Origin: Gigantopelta aegis
Lineage: Eukaryota > Mollusca > Gastropoda > Neomphalida > Peltospiridae
Assembly: GCF_016097555.1 (NCBI RefSeq)
Contig: NC_054702.1
Span: 71,152,128 to 71,216,127, forward strand
Direction: 5' to 3'
DNA length: 64,000 nucleotides
Shown here: positions 23,200-37,800 of the stretch, piece after piece
How the letters are laid out: each line of letters starts with the position of its first letter
Position numbering within the stretch: the stretch's first letter is position 1
Notes under the pieces: model-generated
The model's database searches: none
What the model was told of the DNA's origin: nothing
Seen by the model: the letters and a program-made list of their open reading frames with translations, nothing else
Position numbers and translations under genes: made by a program

Positions 23200-23372
23200 A
23201 TGTGATTTCTTATCTGTGGGAAAGTGCATATAAAAGATTCCTTGCTATTTATAGAACAATGCAGTGGGTTTCCTCAGATGACTACGTGTCAGAATTACCA
23301 AATGTTTGACATCCAATAGCTGATGATTGATAAATCAATGTGCTCCAATGGTGTCGTTAAACAAAACAAACC
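23200..23372 (+). mobile_element. 5'-truncated SINE, tail B
   Basis: Body GTGGGAAAGTGCATATAAAA, then GACATCCAATAGCTGATGAT and tail B ending GTGTCGTTAAACAAAACAAA. No head remains. Confidence 0.85.
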
Positions 23373-23429
23373 TCTTCCACATACTATAAAATAGAGACAA
23401 AAAATTCACGAGGAAGCATGCCCATCCAC

Positions 23430-23820
23430 TTAAAGAGACAGCCCTGAGTTTGTTGTCATTGTTAAGATGTTACGGACTACCAGATACATTTCAAGGACAA
23501 CTACTTTGAATTAAATACATTTTCCTGCATCAAATATCAGTGGCTGTATATTTAAATGTGTTTCTAGTCGTCCCAGTATTGTAGTAGCTTAAACTTCATT
23601 TCGTTTCCCAAAATATGTTTTTTTTTCGTACGTACGAAGTTATTGGGAGACCAAATCCAGTTTGGGCTACATACAAATAATAGGACAACAGGAAACACTG
23701 AATATACAGACACTCATATACTAAAGAAGAAAAAATATTTAGTATGTAATTTTAGTCGTTAAAATATTTTATTAGTCGGAACATCTTACAATGGCAGCAA
23801 ATTCAGAACTGTCCCTTTAA
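23430..23820. mobile_element. Long-TIR element bounded by TTAA
   Basis: The left end TTAAAGAGACAGCCCTGAGT and right end reverse complement TTAAAGGGACAGTTCTGAAT match for well over 100 bp inwards. The TTAA at each end could be the target duplication (piggyBac-like) or part of the terminus. A half copy with the same left end lies at 41487-41680. Non-coding. Confidence 0.8.
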
Positions 23821-24327
23821 AATATCTTTGCGGGTCCATACAGACGACCTTGTCACGGCTGAACATAATGTTTCCCTGTGCGCCGCATGCACTTGGTCAC
23901 CAGTGGTGAGTCAGATGTTATGTAATTACGTCTACTTAAAAGGAAATACAGGAAAGATGCATCTGTCACACGATAACTTTAATCTGAAGAAGAAGAAGAA
24001 ACATGTGATTCGTAAACTAATAGAACTGGTATTTTTGGCTCTGTATTAATCACTTGTTATTGTCGAACACGCATTTGCCAAATATATCAAATTCTCTTTG
24101 TGGTGTAGGGTCTACTTGTGAGAGTCTTAAAGCTGTAGTGTCATCTTGATCCTTGACCTATATCTCTAGCGAATGTAAAATACAAACACACAAAAAAACT
24201 CCAGTTCTAATGAATATGATATGATTTCTAAAAAACCGTTTAAGTGCAGAATTTAACGACAGCTGCCTACAGATGTGCAGGTCATGAATGAAATCGCCAT
24301 TTGTAACCTGTGTAGACTTGAGGTCAC

Positions 24328-24671
24328 CACAAGTACTCGAGTACTCGGGCACGGGCCGAATCCAGCAAGACTAGTCTGTTCACAGGACTCGAGTACCGGT
24401 TCAAAGAAGAGAGCTCTCATTTAATTATATTTTTGCTTGCCGCCGGTTACATTATAGGGCTGTGCTACATTGAGCGAAAACCAAAAGTCGAAAGTGTGGA
24501 ATGCAATACAATGGCATGATCTGGCATCAATGTCCAGTGCTGGAATTAAGATGTATAATGCTATTTTACTTTATTCCTTAGTCTCATTATAATCTCGTGT
24601 AAGTGTCAGGTACTCGTGCTCGGGTCGAGTTTGTCCCTCGAGTATTCGAATCCAATGATTTGTACTCGTGA
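24328..24671. mobile_element. Candidate MITE rich in GTACTCG
   Basis: Left end CACAAGTACTCGAGTACTCG and right end CGAGTATTCG...GTACTCGTGA are roughly complementary. The flanks share AGGTCAC at 24321-24327 and 24672-24678. Internal CTCGAG and CTCGGG blocks are repeated. It is non-coding. Confidence 0.6.
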
Positions 24672-25669
24672 AGGTCACAGTGTAGACGTTACATATATTA
24701 AAGGAACTATTCAGAATTTGGAGATATTTCAAAAGGTTTTTAGTAAATAAAATATTGCTGTATTATTAAAATTACAATTTACTTACACCGTCTTGCTTAG
24801 AATATGAATGTATTTTTGTCTCAAATATATTTTTTGTACGTACGAATTTATTATTTCTTTCAACAGCCAAACGAAATTTGAAATAATTCGGTCTAAGGTC
24901 ATTCCAAATGTATTTATCCGTAGGCCCATATAATGCTTAACATTTAAAACATGTTAAGGTACGATAATGTTTTAAACACAGGAAAGAGCAGGATGTATGT
25001 TTATTTTGTTAGGGGGATACGGAAGTCTTGCTTTGGCTGAAAACTCAGGATAGTCCATTTAACAAAACAAAACATATTTTTTGCCAAGAGCCTGGGCAGC
25101 AAAATTCAGGTAGCAAAATGTTTATTTATCTCACATGTCATTGCGACATGGACTGCAAAATCAAAATCCCCCCAAAAATATATATAATCAAAATCGAAAT
25201 GAAATGTCGCAGTCGTGGGGAAAAAAATAAATAACTAGTGATAATCAATTCTAAATATTTAAATAAATTCTCATGATTCTAGCTTAAAATGTAATATATC
25301 AAACTGTTAAACTATTGTTTATTTAAAAACTCCTTTGTAACATACTATGTTTAAACAATATTAGATATTATACTGTTCAACCGTTTTTTACAATTAAGAT
25401 TGCTGGGTTTGCTGTATCCTCATTCTTAATAGTCTTGTTCATTTGTCGAATAGGGCATCTTTTTAAGGGGTTTATTATTATTTATTAAAATCAAACCCGA
25501 CTGGATTCCTCCTCCACCTATTCCTACCCCCCTCCCTCCCTCTCTCTGCCAAATGTCAAACTAACCATAGTGTAGTTAATTATAGGTAGTTTAAAAAGTA
25601 TGAAGGCTTCGTTAAGCGAATATTTCTTTTGTTATTTTCAATTGGTGGCCATCGTGAAACATCACAATT

Positions 25670-25837
25670 CCAGGGGCTTAGCTTGGGATTTTCAGGTGGT
25701 ACGCACACTTTTTCGCCGATGGAATAAAACAGAGCATACAAGCATTTACATCATATATTTTAATAAAAAACAAACATATTTGTAATCTCGGGTGGTACGC
25801 AGCTGCGTACCTGCGTATAAGGAAGCTAGGCCCCTGG
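25670..25837. mobile_element. 168-bp MITE with CCAGGGGCYTAGCTT termini
   Basis: Left CCAGGGGCTTAGCTTGG and right reverse complement CCAGGGGCCTAGCTTCC are terminal inverted repeats. An inner GGTGGTACGCA motif occurs near both ends. I see no convincing target duplication. Confidence 0.7.
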
Positions 25838-26200
25838 TTTCAGTAGGAAATGTATATCGATAACATCCAGACAACATCAATGTTTTTTAGCTAATCATCA
25901 TAGTAACAAATGTAATGTTTGATATTTTCCAACCAGTCGTGTTACTTACCGTACTGTATATGTTTTCAAATGACAAAGACAAAACAAAATTATGACAATA
26001 TAAATATATTTATTATTACAAAATATATTACTTAATAATCAACAATACAGTAAACAAATATTTTTATCACTTTTACATACTGGCGCATTGGCACCACGGA
26101 ATGAATTACGTATAATGCTTTTTGATACAAATCATAAATATTGTGAGACTATTTGCATTATAACAAAATACAAACAAAACCAATTTTTAAAAGATCTACA

Positions 26201-26323
<123 letters not shown>

Positions 26324-27423
26324 GAAACACAAAACAAAAACAAGAAGCAAACAATATTTAAAAACAATGGTAAAGCCTGCAAAACAAAATGCAAATTCAA
26401 ACTTAAATATGTGCCTGTAGTTCAACATCGGGTACAAGGCAAGACAAGGCGAGACCGATGTGAGCATATATATTGACGTCCAAGAGAAACTATACCAATC
26501 AACAATAAATTATTTAATTTCCTTTATAAGATGGATAATTGAAATAAAATGGTGGTTAAATGTTTCTTCTTTTATGGAATGAAATTTTTTTCCCAACATG
26601 CCAAAACACCACTCTCACGAATATGTTTTATACATGCAACATATTTTGGTTTGTCTTCCATAGTCTCGGAATATTCGTATATTTTCTTTTGGATGTCAGT
26701 ATATATTATAGTCATATACACACATGATTATGAAAATGACGTGTGTGCTGTACAGTAGTCCTCAGTATATTTCATGATAATAAAGTCACTTGGTGTTTAC
26801 ACTGAAGGCTTCAATATCACACAAATACATCCTCGTTTCCATTCATTGCTCACCACAAATAATACTAGTAAACTGTTGATACTTATAGATCGAAATCTAT
26901 TTTTCAGTTTTCAAAACAGCAATGAAATAAAACATTTGAAGCTGGGTCTGGGTCTGGGTCTGGCGAGTATGGTACTAGTCGAAAATGAAACGCACTATAA
27001 ATCAAATGTGACAAAACACACCGCGTCTGTGCTGGCACGAACTACAGATCTGGCAACAGACGACATAGAACATGCGCTATGTTTTCCTCAGTGCCAGACT
27101 GACAGCTACACAATATTCGAACCTTCCTCTTTCATTCTTCTAATAAACAACAGGAAAGGTATTTATTAATCAATGTTGATTTCTTATGCTTATTTTTGGT
27201 GTTTATAAAAGTAAATTTTATCTAAATATATGAACTCATTAATATACACGTTACAGCTACAGACCCAGATGTCAAAATACACCATACTCGTCAGACCCAG
27301 CTTCGTGTCTTTGGGCCTTAGGCTGTCAAATTCTTCAGATCAGTAGAAGCCCAGAATCAGCATTAACTATGTTAAAATGTTGGCTGGAACAAGGTATAGC
27401 TGTTTTATCGTGAGATAGCACCT

Positions 27424-27617
27424 TTAAGATATAATACTGTGTCGTCTGTGTCCCGCTTCACAAGTTAACACATTCTCCACGACTGGTGCCAGTTTCTTGT
27501 TTCCCGCAAGAGCGGTCGCCAGTCGGCCGGAAAGACGTTTTGCTGCCGAAGGTGACCATGTTTGCACACTACTGGGGAAGGAATTAAAGTCATTTTTATC
27601 TTCTTCTGTCGAATCCG
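27424..27617 (-). CDS. PRR5: PRR5-like terminal exon 9
   Basis: The acceptor is TGTCAACAG, and the stop TAA is at 27426-27424. It encodes an acidic stretch (ADSTEEDKNDFNSF), then SPSAAKRLSGRLATALAGNK and a C-terminal HRRHSIIS. An RRHS or RRHT motif also occurs in vertebrate PRR5/PRR5L tails, where it looks like a basophilic kinase site. The long vertebrate proline-rich tail is absent. Minus-strand AATAAA signals lie at 27167-27162 and beyond. Confidence 0.85.
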
Positions 27618-28172
27618 CTGTTGACATAAAGCAACACAAAATTAATTTAAAACAAAGAAAACAAATTATAGAAATTTCGTATACAAAAAAATTCACTGTG
27701 CTTTAAATGTGATGAAATTTCAACTATCTACATATTTTTCACTTAAGAATGTTCTCAAAGTGGAAACAAAATTTAATATCATGATACATATATTAATTTT
27801 GTCGATAATATGACAGATAATGGCTTTTTTGTCTTTGAGGTTAGTAATTGCATACATAGATATACATACGGCAACTGTCTCCTGACCAGAGTATTAAATG
27901 AGCACATTAAAAGTGGTTATTAATGATGCTAGCGTTTGTTAATTAAAACTGAACTTATAATTAACCTTCATCAAATTAAATAAAAGGCTAATAAATAACA
28001 AATAATTTGTAAACATTGTTAAATTGAGGAGGATGAGAATGTTAAATAATTTAAAACAACCCTTCTGCAGTGTCATGCAATGCAAGCTGAATATTAATGT
28101 AATTCATGTTCATTAACATAAGAAGGAAATGCATACATTTTAACATGCCTTTTTATAACATTTTATTACATT

Positions 28173-28254
<82 letters not shown>

Positions 28255-28750
28255 GTATATTTAATATGAGCAAACCTGTAATTATAACTTTGGGAGTCAT
28301 TCGCGACTTTGCTTTGATTGATGGTTCCGGATGTCCCAAGTACAGCCCACGCAGACCGAGATAAGGGACGACAACTCTCGCTATCATCTTCTCCAACTTA
28401 AAATAGTTTTCACCGGGAAATAGATCCGGGACACCCTGTTGTGGAAACGTAAACGTAGATTTTAACTAATTAATACGCATAGTAATTTAAACAAATAATT
28501 GTAATATGACGACGAATCCAACTAGTCCAAACAAATAGTGAGACAGTAAAGCAAATAGGGGGGAGGGGACATCCACACTGTTAATGGGATGACTGGTGTT
28601 CAGAATAAAAGGTGTGTGTTTCTGGAAGGGCATGACACCAGTGAAAAAAAGTACTAAAGATAATGAAATTGTAAATGTAAATTGTAACATGCTGTAAATG
28701 ACGCACGCAGAGAGAGAGAGATAGATAGATAGATAGATATAGATAGATAG

Positions 28751-28839
<89 letters not shown>

Positions 28840-31800
28840 ATCTTTATTAAGTTAAAAATCTACAACTGAATGTGAAATATCATCGAACTGCCAGTAAAGA
28901 TCTTAAAAGGGACCTTGAACTACATACATTTACTGTGTTTAAACACCTGCTTTTAAGAAAACATGTCTTCATAAATTCGGCCCTCTCTGTCTTAAATCAT
29001 CCCGCTTTAAAAAACTAATGTTAAAAGTTTAGAAAAAACTTATTGTTTCATAATATAATACTCTTCAAAAGAGTATGGCGGTTACATGCATGCATGCATT
29101 TGAGTATGGAAGGGACACACACGAAATGTTTGTTGCAGAAAGTTGGTTGCTATAAATAGTGTCTTCCGTGGCATGTATAACTGTATCATCTAACTTATTG
29201 AAAGAACACTGACGCCCGAATTTACAAAAGCTATTGATGTCCTACACGCGTGTAACTACATACATTTACTGTGTTTAAACACCTGCTTTTAAGAAAAACA
29301 GGCTTCATAAATTCGGCCCTCTCTGTCTTAAATCATCCGCTTTAAAAACTAATGTTAAAAGTTTAAAAAAACTTATTGTTTCATAATATATATATGCATG
29401 TTACAAGATTATTACTCAAATTATTTTTATTTGAAACAGCTCTAGTTTTACCTAGATCATTATAGTTCGTACGGAATCTTATATATTTAAACAGCAAGAT
29501 GAAAGAACTAACAGACCTGTAAGACCAAGAGCATCTGTTTTATAGGCGGAGGAGTCTCGTTCCTGTTGTGTTCTATTGCATCTGGAAGTGTACACAAATT
29601 ATAACAGTAAAATGACAAGTACAGTCTTGTGGAATAAGCATATACAGACATACGGTTGTGTTGTACAAAACAATGTTTAATAAAACAATTTTATGTACAG
29701 TACATTCTAAATATAGCTTTCTTGTATAGTTGAAGTGTTCTGTAATTTGTAATAAATGTCATAACCCAGTGTGTATATAAGGCGCAGTAATGATATATTA
29801 CTTAATATGTGAGGTGCAAGGCATATTACCAGAATGTACTATTGATTGAAAACTTTGCTGGGTGCTTTTGGTGTTTTGTGGGAGTTTTTGAGTGTATTTT
29901 GGGGGTGTATTGTTGTTTTCTTGTTTTGTTTGTTTTGTTTTCTTTTGTGTTTATTTTTTTAAACAAAACAAAAACGATATTATTGGATGACGGTTTGCAC
30001 AGCTAGGACTATACTGTATGATTTCACTAGCAAATTACTTGTTTTACTTTCTGTTGGTTTAAAATGTATATGTGATAGCAAAGTATTCACAGAATTCTTC
30101 CTAAAACAAAGTACATTACTGTTGTTAATCAACTAACCTTCGATGCTCACTTTTAGTAGAACTATATTTCTGAATCCTAATAGAGTCACGTCGCGGATTG
30201 ATACATCGTGAGTCTGCAAGAAAAACAACAACACAAAAACTTATCTTAACGTTAACTAGTACATGTTCCAGCGTCTCGATAGCGCAGGGGCTAAACTATC
30301 GTAATATAACATAACAGATGTTTAACGACACCCCAGCACGAACAATACATCAGCTATTGGGTGTCAAACTATGGTAATGCAAACAAATAAAGTGATGATC
30401 AACATCAATATTAAAATTCAAGAGTTAAATAAAAACAGTGTAAAGAAGTGTGCAAAAAATACAAATATCACAGATAGATAAAATTAAAATTTAGAATAAA
30501 AGTCAGTATCTCGAAGAAATTGCAATAAAAGTTCTGGATGGAATCAAAAGGATTCCAGCACATTTCTTTGACCAAAAATATATGTTCTAGTTTCCGTCAG
30601 ATGATTACACTCCACAAAAATGTGGCGTACTGTCAAAGTACACTGTCAGTGCTCACTGAGATGGAGGATCCTTCTTCAAGATAGATGAATAGATCACGTA
30701 TGTATTACCGATGCGAGCACGACACAAGACTATTTCATCCTTCCTGCACTAACTATAAACCTATCGTAATAAGGCTGGTAGGTACTGGGTTCGCACCCCT
30801 GTACCGGCTCCAAAAAGTCTTTAATTTAGTACAACTTGAACAACGTTCGGCGTTTTCTGTCACTTAAACACACCTCGTCTGGGTTATTATTATCCTTTCT
30901 GACCAATGCTGGCCTCAGACCACAATTAATTTCGCTATATGTTTCTATATAGCCTTAGTGGCTATAACATTTTTATTAATATCAGAAGGCCCGTGAAGTT
31001 TTGTATGTACCTTTGCCTGCATGGGGGACACATACCCTGAAAAGGACAACCCCTGTTGTCCAGCTCTTTCTCCCAGCATATTGGTTTAAACAGACACACC
31101 CTCTAAACCAGGCCGGAGTACACCCATTTTACACAAAAAGCACTACTTTTGCATGGGCCGGAATTACCACAAACAAGTCTTCAATGTCAGCAAGTTACAC
31201 ATGTTTACAAACTACATGCTATCCCCTGTCACTTCAGTCAAACAGTTGCCACTTCATAGCTGTCTGCCATGAAATAATCACAGTCAAACAGCAGACTACT
31301 TGCGCGGTGAAACTTCCGGATTTTGGACAACCAAATGGGAAGATAACTGTAATCCGAGGCCTGCCGTATTACTCGTATATCATAGCACACTGCTGGTCGT
31401 AATAAAGCGATGTCCTCTACATCCACAAAGTAGTGTATCGCCCATTTGTGTGAACTATCGTAGCAATTTCTCATCATATTAGTTCAGTAAACAATTAGAA
31501 GGAAGGAAATGCTTTATTTAACGACGCACTCAACACATTTTATTTACGGTTATATGGCGTCAGGCATATGGTTAAGGATCACACAGATATTGAGAGAGGA
31601 AACCCGCTGTCGCCACTTCATGGGCTACTTTTTTCGATTGGCAGCAAGGGATCTTTTATATGCAACATCCCACTGACAGGATAGTACATACCACGGCCTT
31701 TGTTACACCAGTTGTGGAGCACTGGATGGAACGAGAAATAGCCCAATGGGTCCACCGACGGGGATCGATCCTAGATCGACCGCGCATCAAGCGAACGCTA

Positions 31801-34800
31801 AAAGAGAAAGTTAATGAATTTGCTGTACAGAAACCATACAACATTAATGAAATGAATCACCGAACTGTAAACTTTCAAGCATAGCAAATCTAGTAAACGG
31901 GGACAATATACATGATGGGTTTCACTATTATTTAGTGATTATTTAAATGTTCCAAGTGCTGTTTTGGTTGGAAAATCACATGATTGTCTTCGCATATTGG
32001 TCCATGTCGATGTTCGTGGGTGTGACAGACATCAATATATTACAATTAGTTGTGGAATATATATATCAAAGACCTTGATATGTACTGTTCTGTCTGTGAT
32101 AAAGTCCACATAAAATATTTATTCTGTTAATCAGTTGATTAAATGATTATCTCTTCTTTCTTTCTTTTCTTTTTTTCATTTTACTTCATTATTAATAGTT
32201 TCACTCACCGGAAGTGGATATAACATGGATTGCAAGACGGGCAGGATTTCCTTGAAGAAATAATTCCAGGTTTCTCCCAGCATTTGTAACAGATCAGCGC
32301 CTGGCAAATTTAAAACACCATTTGACATTATTTACGAACATGTACATAGATACGTCAGACTGGCTTTAGTATGATGATGGTAACTACAACGCACGAATAG
32401 CAAAACGAGGCCAAGGCCAATAAAATAACGATAACGTTACTTAATTTTAAATAAAACTGTTGCAATAACCCAATTGTTAGCTAGTTTACTGAGTTGAAAG
32501 ATGGTAGGTACTAGCTTTGTGTCCCAGTAGACTTCCAGTCAGAGAGTAGAACCACCTCTGATGACTCTCACTAACCACTATCAAGTTCTGTTGTGGACAA
32601 CTCAGATAAAGTGTGTGCGTGCTTTGGACAGCATTCTTGGACATACATAAATACAAGCATAAAGTCGCAATTGATATGCATTGATGTTTATATTACCAAT
32701 TATACTTGTCATAACAATCGATAAAAACCCTATGTTCACCTCTTTCGTTTTTGATATTCTCTCGAAGAATAACCATTCCTTTTTTTAACAACTGATCCTG
32801 AAAAAACAAATAGAAATCATATGTAGTCGTGCTACTGTCAATTCTATATTACGCTTCAACTGATTTCGTGACCCATTTTGACATTAAATATTGTTCGCGT
32901 CTCTTCAAAAGTTCTATTTCATGACATGAAAAGATCCATATTAAGACGAGGTATGAGATGTGATTACTCGTAGAATCGATCTCTCGGTTCACTAATTTGG
33001 GTTATTTCCCGTTTCAGCCAGTGTTTTCACTTTAACGTGCTTTTCGTGCTTCTATTCGATTTGTTCAAGTACGCTGCTCTAAGCATACAGTTCATTAAGC
33101 TGTCAAGATCAGCCGGAATAAAAATGCAACCTCAGTACCTACGCGTGTGTATGTGTGTGTGCGTGCGTGCGTGTGTGTGTTTCTGTATTAAAACACCAAT
33201 GTTTCTTATCACAAATTACGTACAAGTCTATTAAAGATAGAAGAGTACCATTAAAGCATTCATATCTTTATATATTTTTTAATAACAAATTAAAGCAGGC
33301 ACTAATGTCTGTATTTTTGTTCGTATTAACAGTTGTGATTTCCAAATCACTTTTAGCAATTTGGGTTTCTTCATTTTCTCTGTCAATCATAATTTATATT
33401 AATGCTGAGTATTCTGAACAGCAGACGGATCTTTAGCACTAATTTGTTTAAATAACAGGAGTGTTTTTCATATGGTGTTGATCTGACGAGTCAACCAACT
33501 GTGTAGTGTCGGCTGTTTTATTATTCTTAGTGTTCTCAGGTTCTCAGGATAGCCCAACCACTGCGCATAGGCTATAGGCTACCGTGGCTGGTCACACAGC
33601 GCTCAGGATACCACTACGTACAGGCTACCGTGACTGGTCACCCAGCGCTTACGATAGCACAACCACTACGTATAGGCTATCGTGGCTGGTCACCCAGCGC
33701 TCAAGATAGCACAACCAGTACGTACAGGCTACCGTGGCTGGTCACCCAGCGCTCAGGATAGCACAACCACTACGTACAGGCTACCGTGGCTGGTCGCCCA
33801 GCGCTCAGGATAGCACAACAACTACGTATAGGCTACCGCGGCTGGTCGCCCAGCGCTCAGGATAGCACAACCACTATGTAGAGGCTACCGTGGCTGGTCA
33901 CCCAGCGCTCAGGATAGCACAACAACTACGTATAGGCTACAGTGGCTGGTCACCCAGCGCTCCATGGGGTTGATTTATGAAATATCATGGTATGGTTTGT
34001 GTTAAAACGTTGGAAACTGCATAAAATGAAATGAATACACGTGTATTTCACGTCTTTCGTAAAGGCAATACTGCAAACTTTGTTCTGGACGCGTGCAAAC
34101 TGATGAAATAGCGGCGACTAGGGTTTATTATATTAAATGAATGAGAGATTTGTTTAATTTCTCCATTGCCAGTAGTCATGAAAGGCAGGGAAGAAAGGTC
34201 AGATGGGTTAGGGTTGGCTCGCGGGCGGTAATTAGTTCGTCTTAGCCCTAGATCCAAGTGTCGTTAATTGATGATTGTTATACACGCCGATTTAACACAA
34301 TATATTGGGGTGCCATCTTTTAAAGTCGTAGACCCTAGTTTCAGCGTGTAAAAATGGACACGAAGTTTGGTTAATCTACAAACTTTTAACAACCAGATAA
34401 AATTACAATGGATTTACCAAAGACGTTAAATCGAGGAAATAACAGATAGAACAGAGCTTGTTACCATAACCGTTACTTCTCAAAGGTACGTGTTTTTTTC
34501 AAATTAAAAAAAAAACTATTTCGTGGTATAACAAACACCTGGGAGACCAAAAACACTTTTGATGTTCCAAAATGGATAATTCAAACAATCGAATGTAAGT
34601 GATGTCTGATTACATGTATTAAAACAGCTCTAATAGTGGAAAATATACCATAGGCCAAATTTAACAAGCCTGTTTATGTCTTACACACGTGTAACTACAT
34701 ACATTTACAATGCTTTAACACCTGTTTAGTCTTGCACGCGTGTAACTACATACATTTACAATGCTTTAACACCTGTTTTAGTCTTACACGCGTGTAACTA

Positions 34801-37800
34801 CATACATTTACAATGCTTTAACATCTGTTTTAGTCTTACACGCGTGTAACTACATACATTTACAATGCTTTAACACCTGTTTTAGTCTTACACGCGTGTA
34901 ACTACATACATTTACAATGCTTTAACATCTGTTTATGTCTTACACATGTGTAACTACATACATTTACAACTGTTTTAGTCTTACACACGTGTAACTACAT
35001 ACATTTACAATGCTTTAACACCTGTTTTAGTCTTACACACGTGTAACTACATACATTTACAATGCTTTAACACCTGTTTTAGTCTTACACACGTGTAACT
35101 ACATACATTTACAATGCTTTAACATCTGTTTTAGTCTTACACACGTGTAACTACATACATTTACAATGCTTTAACACCTGTTTTAGTCTTACACAGGTGT
35201 AACTACATACATTTACAATGCTTTAACACCTGTTTTAGTCTTACACACGTGTAACTACATACATTTACAATGCTTTAACACCTGTTTTAGTCTTACACAC
35301 GTGTAACTACATACATTTACAATGCTTTAACATCGGTTTTAGTCTTACACACGTGTAACTACATACATTTACAATGCTTTAACACCTGCGTTTAAGAAAA
35401 ACAGACTTCGTAAGTTCGGCCTTAGTTGAGCTTTCCGAGACATGGAATCGAATAAATTTATGCTTCCGACAGCTTGTGGGGGGGGGGGGGGGGGGGGGTT
35501 TCCTATACATATTTTTTAAAACTGTATACATGTATATATCACATTTCTGCGTGTTATAGATTATCAGAGCAAACGACGTCCAGTTATATTTTGAAAAACA
35601 TTTAAAACAAAACATATCTCACCTTGTAATAATCATAAATAAGTGACCCCATTTCCGTTTCGGAAAGATAACTGCAAATAGACAAAATATGCTGACACAC
35701 AATGAAAACGCAAAACAGATATTTTTCAATATTTTGTTGTGATTAATGAAAAATATATTTATTGGACTTAAAATAACAATTTATGAGAGGAAGCCATTGA
35801 TTGGTACTTTTGTCTTGGTTTTAATCCTAGTTTTGTTCTCGTTACACATACAATAGCAGAAACACACAAAATGGTATGAAATGCGTTCACTACATGCTTA
35901 ATCATGCTGTATGCAATGCACGTGGAATGCCAGTATGTGGACACATAAAAGTCACGTAACGGTGTCATATTCCTCGTCACATTACGAATGTCACGACTCG
36001 GAGAAGAACAAAAGGAGCGAGCGTTGGGCATGGTTCAAGGAGGGACTTCGCAAAGCCAAGTTGCTAGGACCTTCAGAGTCCATCCATCAACTATTGGACG
36101 ACTTGTTGAACGTCATCAACAGACCGGGAGTGTCCGTGATCGACCTCGACCTGGTCAACGTCCCGTTACGACCCCACGCCAAGATCGGCAGATTCGACGA
36201 CACCACCTCCGTGACCGGTTCAGAACTGCGACGATGACAGCAAGCAACACGATAGGACGTCATGGAAGGCATATTCATCCGATGACGGTCATCCGTCGAC
36301 TCTGAACGGCTGGACTCAGATGCAGACGCCCGTACAACGGTAACATCATGACACCGCGACATCGTGCTGCGAGACTACAGTTTGCTCTCCAGAATGGTAA
36401 TCATCCACCAGCCTTTTACCGGAGCATTGTTTTCTCAGATGAGTACCGTTTCTCTGTCTCCTTTGCCGATGGAAGAGTACAGGAGACTCCATGAACGGTA
36501 CGCTGACGGATGTGTGAGGGTACGTGATCGGTTTGGCGGCGGTTGTCTGATGGTATGGGAGGCAATCAACTGTGATTTCAGGAGTGATCTCATCATTGTC
36601 CACGATGCCCTTACAGCCCAGCGTTATGTTGACGTTATTCTAAGACCAGTTCTCCAGCCACTTTTGCGCCGTTACCGAAGACCAGGAGGTCCCCTTCTGT
36701 TTCAACAAGACAATGCCCGTCCACATACTGCAACAATTACCCAGGCATTCCTGTAACAAGCCGGTATCACCGTTATGAACTGGCCCGCCGTTTCACCGGA
36801 TTTGAACCCACATGAACACGTGGGGTGAGTTAGGACGTCGTGTACGTCACCGCCAGCCACCACCGCGTAACGTCACTGAGCTTGCACAGGCGTTGCAAGA
36901 GGAGTGGAGGAACATTCCTGTGGCTTATTTGAGATGTTTGTTGTCAATCCTTTCTCCGTCGTCTTCACGCATGCTCAAGAACCAATGGTGGACACACCAG
37001 ATACTGACCTTGATAAGGGGGGGGGGGGGGGGGGGGGGGGGGTTGAACTTTTCGATTACGATAGCAACTCGATTACTGATGATAACTGGCTATGTTTCCA
37101 TGTGAATGTATCTCATGAATACCAGTCATTAATGTCATATTACATTATCCATCAATTCATTAATAGTGTGTCGTTATTTGCAATGAAAAGTTGTTTTTGA
37201 GTTTTCATTGTGTGTGCTATTACTAAAAGCCCAAAGTTAATAACGTCAAGTTTTATACTGCACACATATGTATACATGAACAACTAACCATAGTTATATC
37301 AAAAGTTGAAAGTTGGTTTTGTTTAACGACACCACTAAAGCACATTGATTTATTAATCATTGGCTATTGGATGTCAAACATTTGGTAATTTTGACAGTCT
37401 TAAAGAGGAAACTCGTTACATTAGTAGCAAGGGGTCGTTTATATGCACCATCGCACATACAGAATAGCACATACCACGGCCTTTGATATACCAGTTGTGG
37501 TACACTGGCTGGAACGACAAATAGCCCAATGGGCTCACCAAGGGGGATCGATCCCAGATTGACTGTGCATCAAGCGAGCGCTTTATCACTGGGTTACGTC
37601 CGCCCCATGTCACACCAAAAACGACAAAAACTAGAAATCAGATATTCCATCTGTAGGTAATATGGTGGTACATTTAATTATGTGTCCTGGGTCGTTCATT
37701 GATTAATAATAGCAAGAGATCTTTTATATGTGCCTTGTTACATACAGGACATATGACGATCACTGTTACAGTCGGTTTTCCAGCACGGTCACCCATTCAT

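Noticed and set aside
26774-27169. 131-residue + strand frame
   Set aside because: No recognisable motif, contains a GLGLGL simple repeat, and is more likely PRR5 3' UTR on the opposite strand.
34652-35421. CRISPR-like regular repeats
   Set aside because: Units are contiguous tandem copies with no unique spacers, in a eukaryotic genome. It is a minisatellite within a TIR element.
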